The position numbers and the translations under genes are program-made. DNA of 62,567 nt from Bacteroidales bacterium Bact_19 (GTDB lineage Bacteria; Bacteroidota; Bacteroidia; Bacteroidales; ML635J-15). Below are positions 9,562 to 19,130 of this stretch, piece by piece. The stretch is taken from positions 1 through 62,567 of the forward strand of contig LUZK01000030.1 in the NCBI GenBank assembly GCA_001603595.1, written 5' to 3'. Position 1 is the stretch's first letter. The number at the start of each line of letters is the position of its first letter. The notes beneath the pieces are model-generated. The model saw only the letters and a list, made by a program, of their open reading frames with translations, made no database searches and had not been told where the DNA came from.

Positions 9562-10152
9562 ATGTTTGAATACGTTAAAGGACTTTTAGTTGAACTCACG
9601 CCAACTTCAGCAATCGTTGAAACAAACGGTTTGGCTTTTAATATTAACATAAGTTTATTTTCTTACACCTCTTTAAAACAAGGACAGGAATGTAAACTTT
9701 ATTTACATCAGATTATAAGAGAGGATGCTCATATTTTATATGGGTTTTCAGAAAAATTTGAAAGAGAATTATTCAGAAATCTCATCTCGGTTAATGGAGT
9801 TGGACCTAATACCGCACGATTGATTTTATCATCGGTAAATCCTAATTTAATTATTAAAGCCATTGCAGAAGAAGATGTAAATATTTTTAAGAATGTTAAA
9901 GGTATTGGGATAAAAACAGCTCAAAGAATTGTTATTGAACTTAAAGGAAAAAATCTCATCCCCGAATCCGAATTCATTTCAGGTGAAATTTTTACTGTTT
10001 CAAACAATACTTTGTACAAAGATTCGTTAAATGCTTTAATGATGTTAGGTTTTTCGAAACCTGCAATTGAGAAAGTTTTAAATAAAATATTTAAAGAAAA
10101 TAATGATATCAACTTGGAAGAAGTGATAAAGAAAGCATTGGTTTATTTATAA
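9562..10152 (+). CDS. ruvA: Holliday junction branch migration protein RuvA
   Basis: RuvA binds four-way DNA junctions and loads the RuvB motor. The 196-residue protein has the three family domains: an N-terminal OB-fold (1 to about 63, MFEYVKGLL), two helix-hairpin-helix motifs (NGVGPNTARLIL near 77 and VKGIGIKTAQRIVIELK near 112) and a C-terminal RuvB-binding domain (about 150-196). sprA begins 14 bp downstream; this ruvA-sprA-gcvH order is widespread in Bacteroidetes. Confidence 0.97.
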   Translation: MFEYVKGLLVELTPTSAIVETNGLAFNINISLFSYTSLKQGQECKLYLHQIIREDAHILYGFSEKFERELFRNLISVNGVGPNTARLILSSVNPNLIIKAIAEEDVNIFKNVKGIGIKTAQRIVIELKGKNLIPESEFISGEIFTVSNNTLYKDSLNALMMLGFSKPAIEKVLNKIFKENNDINLEEVIKKALVYL

Positions 10153-10165
10153 AATTTGTTAAAAA

Positions 10166-13100
10166 TTGGTCGGAAGAGTTTTTAAATATCTGTTTTTTGG
10201 AGGTTTAATAATAACTTTAATTTCTATTATTTTCCCTTCAAATGCCAACATAAATGATTACTTTGGTGGTAATTATATTCCTGAAAATAATTATGTTCAT
10301 AATGATGATACCATTAAGGACGGCTTGCCATTTAAATCTAATCGTCCTAATATTAATCCAACCCAAGATCAGGAATTTAGTCCAATATACGGTCCTAATA
10401 GCTCTCTATATAATACCGAAGTTGTTTATGATCCTGTAACAAATGAATACATATTTTACCGAAAGGTCGGCGAATATGAGATTGAAACTCCTTTTGCCGT
10501 TGGTTTCAAAGAATACCTTGAATATGATTTCGAAAAAGCAATGAAATCATATTGGAGACAACGTTCAAAATCGGACATTTCAGAAAAAAGAGAAACTTTA
10601 ATCCCTAAATTGGAAGTTGGTGGCGAAATTTTCGACAGAATTTTTGGAAGTAACGAAGTAAATATTAAACCTCAAGGTTCTGCTGAATTAAGTTTTGGAC
10701 TAAATATTTCAAGAGTCGAAAACCCTGCCTTACCGGTTAAAATGCAGCGTACTGTTGTTTTTGATTTTAATGAAAAAATCAGAATGAACGTGGTTGGGCA
10801 AATCGGCGATAAAATGAAAATTAACGTTCAGTATGATACCGAAGCCGCTTTTGACTTCGAAAATTCAGTAAAAATCGAATATACCGGACACGAAGACGAA
10901 ATAATTCAAAAAATCGAAGCTGGTAACGTGTCCTTGCCATTAACAGGAACATTAATCACCGGAAGTCAATCTCTTTTCGGATTTAAAACAGAATTGAAAT
11001 TTGGGAAACTTACCGTAACAACATTATTCTCCCAACAAAAAGGTGAATCCTCTGTGATTGAAGTTGAGGGGGGAGCAATGACCAAAGAATTCTCTATCAA
11101 AGCGGATAATTACGAAGCAAACAAACATTTTTTCCTATCACACTATTTTAAAGAAAATTATGACCGAGCATTAGCCGGACTGCCTTTAATAAACAGTGGA
11201 GTAAATATTACTCGTATCGAAGTTTGGGTTACTAACAGAGCCGGAAATTTTGAAAGCTCAAGAAATATTGTTGCCTTTGCAGATCTTGGCGAAAGCAATA
11301 AAAATGATATTCAATCAGATTTCGTTTATAACGATCCAAACTTGCTTAATTCCACAGCTTATCCAAATAACAATGTAAATATTTTAGGAACAATAGCCGA
11401 TAATATTCCCGAAGTAAGAGATATTAATCAGGTTGGCAATGCCCTTTTAAATTATGGTATGGTTGGCGGCGTGGATTATGAAAAGGTGGAGTCAGCAAGA
11501 TTACTGTCTCCAAATGAATATACCGTTAATAACAGATTGGGTTATATTTCACTTAATTCTGCATTGAGTTCAGACCAAGTGCTTGCTGTTGCTTACGAAT
11601 TCACTGTTGGTGGAAATGTTTATAAGGTTGGAGAGTTTTCAAACTCTGCTATCAGTGCCCCCAATGCTTTGGTTGTAAAATTAATTAAAGGAACATCTTT
11701 TACTCCCAGAAATAAAGCCTGGGATCTTATGATGAAAAATATTTATAATATCGGAGCTTATCAATTGTCCAGCGAAGACTTTTTCCTCGATATTTTCTAT
11801 ACCAACGATAAAACAGGAACTCAAATTAACTTTATCCCTGCCGGAGCAATTGATAGTGTAAGATTATTAAGTGTTTTAAATCTTGATAATTTGAATTCTC
11901 AATTAGACCCCTATCCCGATGGAATTTTTGACTTTATTGATAATGTTACTGTTAGTGCAAGTAATGGTAGAATCATTTTCCCCGTACGTGAACCTTTTGG
12001 TAATTATTTAAAAAATAAAATTACCGGCGGAAATTCTGCTCTTAATAATGTGGCAAATCAATTTGTTTTTCAGGAATTGTATGATAGTACTCAAAGCACT
12101 GCCCGACAAATTGCTGAAAAAAATAAATTCACAATTAAAGGTAAATACAAATCTTCCGGAGGTAGCGATATTGCTTTAAATGCAGTAAACATACCTCAAG
12201 GTAGCGTTAAAGTTACTGCCGGAGCTCAGATTCTTACAGAAAATGTTGATTATACAGTTGATTATAATTTGGGTAGAGTAAAAATTATCAATCAAGGTAT
12301 TCTTGAATCTCGCACCCCGATTAGAATTTCTCTTGAAAGCAATTCGATGTTAAACATTCAAACAAAAACTTTAATAGGATCACATTTTAATTATGAATTT
12401 TCCAAAGATTTCAACATAGGTGCTACAGTACTGAATTTAACAGAAAAACCTTTGACTCAAAAAGTGGGGATTGGCAGTGAACCTATTTCGAACACTATTT
12501 GGGGTGTTAATACTTCGTATCGAAAAGATGTGCCGTTTCTCACAAAAGCTGTTGACTTTATACCGTTTATCGAAACCAAGGAAATGTCAACAATAACTTT
12601 TAACGGAGAGTTTGCCCATTTAATTCCCGGACATTCAAAAGCTATTCAAAAAGAAGGAAATGCATATATTGACGATTTTGAGGGCACAAAAACAAAAATA
12701 GATTTAAAAACGCATACTGCCTGGTCGTTGGCAAGCACTCCTGCCGATACATCAATGTTCCCTGAATCGAGACTTGTTAACAATCTAGAATACGGCTACA
12801 ATAGAGCTAAATTAACATGGTTCTTTATTGATGACTCTTTTTTCCATCGTTCCGGTTCTCCCGTTTCTGTTGAAGATAGATCAAGCCATTATGTCCGCGA
12901 AGTGTATGAAAAAGAATTATTTCCAAAAAAAGAAAGCACTACTGGTATTCCGACTAACCTCGTTGCTTTAAATCTTGTTTATTATCCCAATGAACGCGGA
13001 CCTTATAACTACGATTACAGAAATATTGATGCAAACGGTAATTTATTATATCCCAAAACACGGTGGGGTGGTATTATGCGTCAATTGACTACCACAGATT

Positions 13101-16100
13101 TCGAGGAAAACAATATCGAATACATCGAATTCTGGTTGATGGACCCATTTGTTGAAGATTCTTTAAATACCGGCGGTGATTTGTACTTTAACCTTGGTGA
13201 CATTTCGGAAGATGTTCTTAAAGACGGTAGAAAATCGTTCGAACATGGGCTTCCAACTCCAACAAGCAATCATCCTGTTGATACAACTGCTTGGGGAATT
13301 GTACCTCTTATGCAATCTCTAGTTAATGCCTTCGATAACGATCCTTTGTCCCGAATTGCTCAGGATGTCGGTCTCGATGGGTTAAATGACGACAATGAAA
13401 GAACTTTCTTCTCTGAATTAGGTCGTCATCCATACCTTGATTCAATTAGAGCCATATTTGGCGAGAATTCTCTAGCTTATCAAAAAGCCTTCGCCGACCC
13501 CTCAAGCGACAATTACCATCACTATAGAGGATCTGATTATGATGCTCAAAATTTAAAAATAATTGATCGTTATAAATTTTACAACGGCCTCGAAGGAAAT
13601 TCTCCTCCGGCAGAATTTTCTACAGAAAGTTATTCAACTAGCGCTTCTACAGTACCAAATGTCGAAGACATCAATAGAGATAATACTCTTAACGAAAACG
13701 AAAATTATTTTCAATATCGTGTAAGTATAAGAAAAGACGACCTCGAAGTAGGAAGAAATTATATAGTTGATAAAATTGAAACTACTGTCTCACTTGCCAA
13801 CGATAAAAAATCTAAAGTTAACTGGTATCAGTTTAAAATTCCGGTTTATGATTTCGACAAACGCATAGGCTCGATTCAAGATTTTAAGTCTATCAGGTTT
13901 ATGCGTATTTTCATGAATAACTTTGAAAATCAAACAATATTGCGTTTTGCAACAATGCACCTTGTTCGAGGCGAATGGCGAAAATACAATGCCTCATTTT
14001 TACAGCCGGGCGAATATCTCGTTGATGAATTTTCTGATACTCCATTTGATGTTAGTGCCGTTAATATCGAAGAAAATTCCAATAAAACCCCGGTTAACTA
14101 TATCTTACCTCCGGGCATTAACCGTCAGATTGATCCCATGAATCCACAGTTGCGTCAACTTAACGAACAGGCAATGAGCTTAAAAGTTTGTGGTTTACAA
14201 GATGGTGATGCCAGAGCTGTTTACAAGAATGTGAACATGGACCTAAGACGATATTTACGACTTAAGATGTTCGTTCATGCAGAATCTGTTCCCGGAGAAC
14301 AACCTCTCAAAGATGGCGATATTTCTCTATTTGTACGGCTTGGAACAGATTACAGAAATAATTATTACGAATACGAAATTCCTTTAAAAATAACTCCACC
14401 GGGCAACTACAAAGGAGATGAAGATGAATTTGCTCCCGACAGGTATATTGTTTGGCCTGAAGAAAATGAATTGAATCTGTTGTTCGAAGATTTGCAATCT
14501 GTTAAGCAGCAACGTAACGAACTAATCCGAACAGGAAATCCCAATGTTAATGTCTCTAAACTTTATACCGTAATCTTAGAAGGCAGAAAAATAAGCGTAA
14601 TGGGAAATCCTAATATTGCAAATGTACAAACTATTATGATCGGTATCCGGAATCCTAAAAAACAATCACCATTGGATGAAGATGACGGATTACCAAAATG
14701 TGTTGAAGTCTGGGTTAACGAACTCCGACTTACCGATTTCGACGAAAAGGGAGGCTGGGCAGCAAATGCAAGAATAACTGCTAAACTTGCCGATTTTGGT
14801 ACCGTTACTCTTGCCGGTCATACCAGTAAGCCCGGATTTGGTGCAATAAATCAAAAAATCAACGAACGACAGAAAGAAGAAATTAATAGATACGATGTTT
14901 CTAGCAATCTCGAATTAGGAAAATTCTTCCCTGAAAAACTTAACGTCAGAATTCCTATGTACATCGGATACTCCGAAAGTATTAAAAATCCAGAATTTAA
15001 TCCCCTCGACCCGGATATTCCTTTTAAAGTGGCTATGCGTGACCCCAACCTAAGTCAAGAGTATAAAGACAGCATGAAATATATATCTCAGGATTATACC
15101 ATGCGTAAAAGTCTGAATTTTACTAATGTTAAAGTTAACAAAACCGGCGGTAAACCTCATATTTATGACCTTGCTAACTGGTCGGTAAGTTATGGTTACA
15201 ACGAAATGTTTGCTCGCGATGTAAATACTGTTTTTAACACAAATAAATTATATCAGGGAGCATTATTCTATAATTATAATGCTACTCCAAAAATTGTGGA
15301 ACCGTTTAAAAATTCTAAGATTTTAAGTAAAAAAGCATTTCAGATTATTCGCGATTTTAATTTCTATTATTTGCCATCACAGCTTTCTTTCAGAACTAAT
15401 ATAAATAGACAATATTCCGAAACACAATTACGCAATATTTATAACTCTGCATTACCATTACCTGTAAGTGTTCGTAAAGATTTCACATGGCTTAGACAAT
15501 ACGATTTTAAATATAATTTCTCCAAAAACTTAAAACTAGACTTTTCTGCTTCAAATATGGCTCGTATTGACGAACCTCAAGGAAGATTATACCGCCAAGA
15601 TCCTTTCTACGAAGAGAAAATGGATACTATTTGGACTAACTTTAAAAATTTCGGCAGAAATGTTCAATATAATCACCGCTGGGAATTAAATTATACTTTA
15701 CCTATTAATAAAATACCTATCCTTAATTGGGTTTCTGCTAATTTACGATATGCAGGTACCTATGATTGGACAGCAGGACCAATTACTGCCGATACGATTA
15801 AATTGGGAAACACCCTGCAAAATGGAAATTCCTTATCTTACAACGTACAATTTAATTTAGTTAATTTATACTCTAAAGTAAAATATCTGGATAACGTAAA
15901 TAAAAAGTACAGAGGCCGACAACCGGCTCAAAAAGCCAAAAAAGAAAAAGAAACTGTTACTTACGAAACTTCAATATCAAAATTAAGAGCCGGAAAAGAA
16001 AAAATCATAACCCATAAATTAAAAACTCAGGATATTGTTATTAAAGTAACTGGTGAATCTGATATCGAAGTTAAAGGAGAACTCAGAATTATTGATGACA

Positions 16101-17632
16101 ATAAAATTGGATTTACTCCACAGGCTGATGCAGAAAAAACTAAAGTTATTGTTACTGGTAAACGCGATAAAACTGAAAGTATTCCAAAAATAATTTTTGA
16201 TAACACTCTCTCGTTGATGATGAGTGTAAGAAATATTTCAATAGGGCTAACCGAAACTAACGGAACTTTATTACCAGGATATATGGGAACTACTTATATA
16301 ATGGGTATGTCAAATTATGTTCCTGACCCCTCAATGTTTGGGACTCAGCCTATCGTTCGTACCCCAACAATCCCGTTTATACTCGGCTGGCAAGATCCAG
16401 ACTTCGGATGGTGGGCAATTGAAAACAACCTTGTTACTAAAGACACTTTCAACGTTCAACCTTATGTTCAGACAAACAACCGAAATTGGAATATCCGAGC
16501 TACAGTAGAGCCAATCAGAGATTTACGGATTGACCTTACGATGACTCATTCCTTCAGTCAAAATAATTCACAATATTTCCGTTACGGTTACGACACTCAA
16601 CGCGGTGTGTATGATTTTATGTCGTTAAATCCTGCTAGTACCGGAAGCTTCTCAATGTCAACAATTACATGGAATTCCGCTTTTGAACCTTTTAAGAAAA
16701 AAGGAGAATATACTTCTGATGTATTTATTACCTTTAGCGAAAATAGATTAATAATAGCTAAAAGACTTGCCTCACAGCGTCCGGATTACGATCCTTCCGA
16801 TATAGATGCCGATGGTTTCCCAAGAGGATATGGAAAAACTTCTCAGGATGTTCTTATCCCTGCATTCCTTGCTGCATATACCGGTAAAGATCCTGATAAA
16901 GTTGGGTTGGAGATATTCCCATCAGTATTTAAAGCTCTTCCTAATTGGAGAATTACTTACGACGGTTTGGGAAAAATTCCAAAGCTGAAAAAATACTTCA
17001 GAACAGTTAATCTTAATCATGTTTATCGTTCTACCTATAACATAGGGAATTTCCAGACCAGACTTTCTAATGAATACTTTGAAATTGACGGTTTCAACAT
17101 CATCCGCGACGAACTCGAAAATTTCTACTCAAAATATCAAATCAATGGTATCAGCATATCCGAACAATTCTCTCCTCTTTTCTCTATTGATATGACAATG
17201 ACTAACAGTTTTATCGCCAAAATAGAAGTAAAGAAAAGCAGAAATCTTAATATGAGCTTTACCAATAATCAGCTCTCCGAAATGAAAAACGACGAGTATG
17301 TGATTGGTACAGGTTATAGGTTCAAAGATGTTGAAATTACTATAAATTCCGGAGGCAGAGCCAGAAACTTCAAGAGCGATTTGAATGTAAGACTGGATTT
17401 CTCAATACGAAATACTCTGACTGTAATCAGAAAACTCGAAGAAGGATTTAATCAACCAACTGCAGGTCAAATTATTTATTCGATAAAAACTTCTGCGGAT
17501 TATGTTCTAAGCAACAGATTTAATTTGAGAATTTTCTACGATCAGGTTATCAATAGACCTACTCTGAATGTTACATTTCCAACCTCGAACACAAATTTTG
17601 GCGTTAGTTTGAGATTTACTCTTGCAACTTAA
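10166..17632 (+). CDS. sprA: SprA, outer-membrane translocon of the type IX secretion system
   Basis: At 2488 residues this has the size of SprA/Sov, the very large beta-barrel through which T9SS cargo crosses the outer membrane; it is also needed for gliding where gliding exists. An N-terminal hydrophobic segment (KYLFFGGLIITLISIIFPS) is a signal peptide. The rest is beta-rich, with recognisable SprA features such as the early GNVSLPLTGTLI region, the IPFILGWQDPDFGWWA segment and an ending in LRFTLAT typical of outer-membrane barrels. The best start is TTG at 10166, 14 bp after ruvA. The frame is intact over 7.4 kb. Its cargo is probably represented in this window by the sorting-domain proteins at 32.9, 39.7 and 41.6 kb. 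Confidence 0.96.
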   Translation: MVGRVFKYLFFGGLIITLISIIFPSNANINDYFGGNYIPENNYVHNDDTIKDGLPFKSNRPNINPTQDQEFSPIYGPNSSLYNTEVVYDPVTNEYIFYRKVGEYEIETPFAVGFKEYLEYDFEKAMKSYWRQRSKSDISEKRETLIPKLEVGGEIFDRIFGSNEVNIKPQGSAELSFGLNISRVENPALPVKMQRTVVFDFNEKIRMNVVGQIGDKMKINVQYDTEAAFDFENSVKIEYTGHEDEIIQKIEAGNVSLPLTGTLITGSQSLFGFKTELKFGKLTVTTLFSQQKGESSVIEVEGGAMTKEFSIKADNYEANKHFFLSHYFKENYDRALAGLPLINSGVNITRIEVWVTNRAGNFESSRNIVAFADLGESNKNDIQSDFVYNDPNLLNSTAYPNNNVNILGTIADNIPEVRDINQVGNALLNYGMVGGVDYEKVESARLLSPNEYTVNNRLGYISLNSALSSDQVLAVAYEFTVGGNVYKVGEFSNSAISAPNALVVKLIKGTSFTPRNKAWDLMMKNIYNIGAYQLSSEDFFLDIFYTNDKTGTQINFIPAGAIDSVRLLSVLNLDNLNSQLDPYPDGIFDFIDNVTVSASNGRIIFPVREPFGNYLKNKITGGNSALNNVANQFVFQELYDSTQSTARQIAEKNKFTIKGKYKSSGGSDIALNAVNIPQGSVKVTAGAQILTENVDYTVDYNLGRVKIINQGILESRTPIRISLESNSMLNIQTKTLIGSHFNYEFSKDFNIGATVLNLTEKPLTQKVGIGSEPISNTIWGVNTSYRKDVPFLTKAVDFIPFIETKEMSTITFNGEFAHLIPGHSKAIQKEGNAYIDDFEGTKTKIDLKTHTAWSLASTPADTSMFPESRLVNNLEYGYNRAKLTWFFIDDSFFHRSGSPVSVEDRSSHYVREVYEKELFPKKESTTGIPTNLVALNLVYYPNERGPYNYDYRNIDANGNLLYPKTRWGGIMRQLTTTDFEENNIEYIEFWLMDPFVEDSLNTGGDLYFNLGDISEDVLKDGRKSFEHGLPTPTSNHPVDTTAWGIVPLMQSLVNAFDNDPLSRIAQDVGLDGLNDDNERTFFSELGRHPYLDSIRAIFGENSLAYQKAFADPSSDNYHHYRGSDYDAQNLKIIDRYKFYNGLEGNSPPAEFSTESYSTSASTVPNVEDINRDNTLNENENYFQYRVSIRKDDLEVGRNYIVDKIETTVSLANDKKSKVNWYQFKIPVYDFDKRIGSIQDFKSIRFMRIFMNNFENQTILRFATMHLVRGEWRKYNASFLQPGEYLVDEFSDTPFDVSAVNIEENSNKTPVNYILPPGINRQIDPMNPQLRQLNEQAMSLKVCGLQDGDARAVYKNVNMDLRRYLRLKMFVHAESVPGEQPLKDGDISLFVRLGTDYRNNYYEYEIPLKITPPGNYKGDEDEFAPDRYIVWPEENELNLLFEDLQSVKQQRNELIRTGNPNVNVSKLYTVILEGRKISVMGNPNIANVQTIMIGIRNPKKQSPLDEDDGLPKCVEVWVNELRLTDFDEKGGWAANARITAKLADFGTVTLAGHTSKPGFGAINQKINERQKEEINRYDVSSNLELGKFFPEKLNVRIPMYIGYSESIKNPEFNPLDPDIPFKVAMRDPNLSQEYKDSMKYISQDYTMRKSLNFTNVKVNKTGGKPHIYDLANWSVSYGYNEMFARDVNTVFNTNKLYQGALFYNYNATPKIVEPFKNSKILSKKAFQIIRDFNFYYLPSQLSFRTNINRQYSETQLRNIYNSALPLPVSVRKDFTWLRQYDFKYNFSKNLKLDFSASNMARIDEPQGRLYRQDPFYEEKMDTIWTNFKNFGRNVQYNHRWELNYTLPINKIPILNWVSANLRYAGTYDWTAGPITADTIKLGNTLQNGNSLSYNVQFNLVNLYSKVKYLDNVNKKYRGRQPAQKAKKEKETVTYETSISKLRAGKEKIITHKLKTQDIVIKVTGESDIEVKGELRIIDDNKIGFTPQADAEKTKVIVTGKRDKTESIPKIIFDNTLSLMMSVRNISIGLTETNGTLLPGYMGTTYIMGMSNYVPDPSMFGTQPIVRTPTIPFILGWQDPDFGWWAIENNLVTKDTFNVQPYVQTNNRNWNIRATVEPIRDLRIDLTMTHSFSQNNSQYFRYGYDTQRGVYDFMSLNPASTGSFSMSTITWNSAFEPFKKKGEYTSDVFITFSENRLIIAKRLASQRPDYDPSDIDADGFPRGYGKTSQDVLIPAFLAAYTGKDPDKVGLEIFPSVFKALPNWRITYDGLGKIPKLKKYFRTVNLNHVYRSTYNIGNFQTRLSNEYFEIDGFNIIRDELENFYSKYQINGISISEQFSPLFSIDMTMTNSFIAKIEVKKSRNLNMSFTNNQLSEMKNDEYVIGTGYRFKDVEITINSGGRARNFKSDLNVRLDFSIRNTLTVIRKLEEGFNQPTAGQIIYSIKTSADYVLSNRFNLRIFYDQVINRPTLNVTFPTSNTNFGVSLRFTLAT

Positions 17633-17693
17633 AAAAAATATGATTTATTTTGAACGTTAAAAATATTGTTTAATCATTTAAAAAAATAATAAA

Positions 17694-18074
17694 ATGAACT
17701 TCCCAAAAGAATTAAAGTACACCGAAACTCACGAATGGATTAAAGTTGATGGCGAAAACGCTTTCGTAGGAATTACTGAATTCGCTGCAACACATTTGGG
17801 CGATATCGTTTTTATCGAAATTGAAACCGAAGGAGAAAATCTCGAGGCAAAAGAAGCTTTCGGAAGCATCGAAGCTGTTAAAACTGTTTCTGACGTTTAT
17901 ATGCCTGTTTCCGGTGAAGTTATTGAAGTTAATCAGGCTATCCTCGATGATCCTGCTTTAGTTAACAAAGATTGTTATGGCGAAGGTTGGTTAATTAAAA
18001 TTAAAATCAATAACCCCGAGGAATTAAACAATCTTCTGGATGCTAAAGCTTACGAAGCTGTTGCAAAAGAATAA
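17694..18074 (+). CDS. gcvH: Glycine cleavage system H protein
   Basis: The lipoyl-carrier protein that shuttles the aminomethyl group between P, T and L proteins. It has 126 residues, the normal length, with the lipoyl-lysine motif SIEAVKTVSDVYMPVSGEV; the modified residue is Lys63. The THEWIK motif near the N-terminus and the GEGWLIKI motif near the C-terminus are present. It lies 61 bp after sprA and is followed by a strong terminator, so it is probably the last gene of the ruvA transcript. The position next to sprA is conserved in the phylum without an obvious functional reason. Confidence 0.97.
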   Translation: MNFPKELKYTETHEWIKVDGENAFVGITEFAATHLGDIVFIEIETEGENLEAKEAFGSIEAVKTVSDVYMPVSGEVIEVNQAILDDPALVNKDCYGEGWLIKIKINNPEELNNLLDAKAYEAVAKE

Positions 18075-18093
18075 TATTATTTAATTTTATATT

Positions 18094-18136
18094 GCCTGAA
18101 AGTTAGTTTTTTAAGCTGACTTATCAGGCTTTTTTT
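18094..18136 (+). terminator. Rho-independent terminator after gcvH
   Basis: GCCTGAAAGTTAG and CTGACTTATCAGGC form a stem (one G-U pair, one bulged base) followed by seven T. It ends right before the ispD-like gene. Confidence 0.85.
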
Positions 18137-18142
18137 GTGTTT

Positions 18143-18853
18143 ATGGCAGTTTTTGCATTGATATTATCCGGTGGGGCTGGAAATAGATTTGGAAGCGATT
18201 TACCTAAACAATTTGCAGAAGTTTTTGGTAAAACAATTCTGGATTATTGCATTTCTCGTTTTCAAAAAAACGATCTGGTTGACCATTTAATTGTAGTTGG
18301 TAATCCCGATCATTTTCAACGCACCTGTCAGATCGCTACAAAATGCAAATTTTCAAAAATTATTTCTGTAATCGAAGGTGGTCAAACGCGTGGCGAATCA
18401 TCATATATCGGAATTTCTGAGGCTGTAAGGCTAAGTTCAGATCCCGAAAACGATATTATTTTAATTCAAGATGCAGTTAGACCAAATACATCCGATAAAA
18501 TTATTTCAACAGCAATTAATGCTCTAAAAACTTTTGATGCAGTTTCCGTCGCAGTTCAATCTACCGATACTGTGTATATCGTTGACGATGACAAAAATAT
18601 AAATCAAATTCCCAAAAGATCTTATGTTTTTAATGCTCAAACACCTCAAGGTTTTAAACTGAAGACTATTTTCGAAGCTTATAATATCATGGAAAAAGTT
18701 CGCAGATTCTCCTTCACCGACGACTGCGGGTTATTAAATTTTGTAAATCCAAATATTAAAATTCAAATCATCGAAGGTGAAAACTCAAACCTAAAAATTA
18801 CTTTTTCTGAAGACCTCGAAATCTTCAGGGAATTTTTGCTTAAAAAATGTTAG
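18143..18853 (+). CDS. ispD: IspD/TarI-family cytidylyltransferase, probably MEP cytidylyltransferase
   Basis: A 236-residue nucleotidyltransferase that transfers CMP from CTP to a sugar-alcohol phosphate. Family motifs are present: LSGGAGNRFGSDLPKQF at residues 8-24 (nucleotide-binding loop and lysine), RGESSYIGI, QDAVRPN (metal/substrate aspartate), NAQTPQGF, and the C-terminal TDDC...NLKIT. Length fits IspD (2-C-methyl-erythritol 4-phosphate cytidylyltransferase). The related TarI (ribitol-5-phosphate) family has nearly the same motifs, and the GG rather than AAG loop leaves some doubt. I start it at the ATG at 18143; the GTG two codons earlier is also possible. No isoprenoid or teichoic neighbours help decide. 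Confidence 0.8.
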   Translation: MAVFALILSGGAGNRFGSDLPKQFAEVFGKTILDYCISRFQKNDLVDHLIVVGNPDHFQRTCQIATKCKFSKIISVIEGGQTRGESSYIGISEAVRLSSDPENDIILIQDAVRPNTSDKIISTAINALKTFDAVSVAVQSTDTVYIVDDDKNINQIPKRSYVFNAQTPQGFKLKTIFEAYNIMEKVRRFSFTDDCGLLNFVNPNIKIQIIEGENSNLKITFSEDLEIFREFLLKKC

Positions 18854-19099
18854 AACGCGAAAGATAAAAGGAAAAAGAAAATCTTCAAGCCGAATAGCAA
18901 AAACCAAAAAAAAAGTCCATCAAAGTACGAAGCCAATTAAATTATAGAAGATAATTTGCAAAATGTTCAATGATTTAAAATGTTCGCAGGCTAAAATTTA
19001 TAGTTTACATTAAATATAACTCAGCCCTTTTGCTATTAATTTTCTATTAAGTTTTTGTAATTAGGGAAATTTCATTACAAAAAAATTTTTAAATCGTAT

Positions 19100-19107
19100 T
19101 ATATTTG
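19100..19107 (+). promoter_or_regulatory. -7 element for the glycogen synthase/phosphorylase gene
   Basis: TATATTTG, followed by CAAC, is a good TAnnTTTG match 23 bp before the ATG. The rest of the 277-bp gap after the ispD-like gene shows no other feature. Confidence 0.5.
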
Positions 19108-19130
19108 CAACTTAATAAAAAATAAAAAAT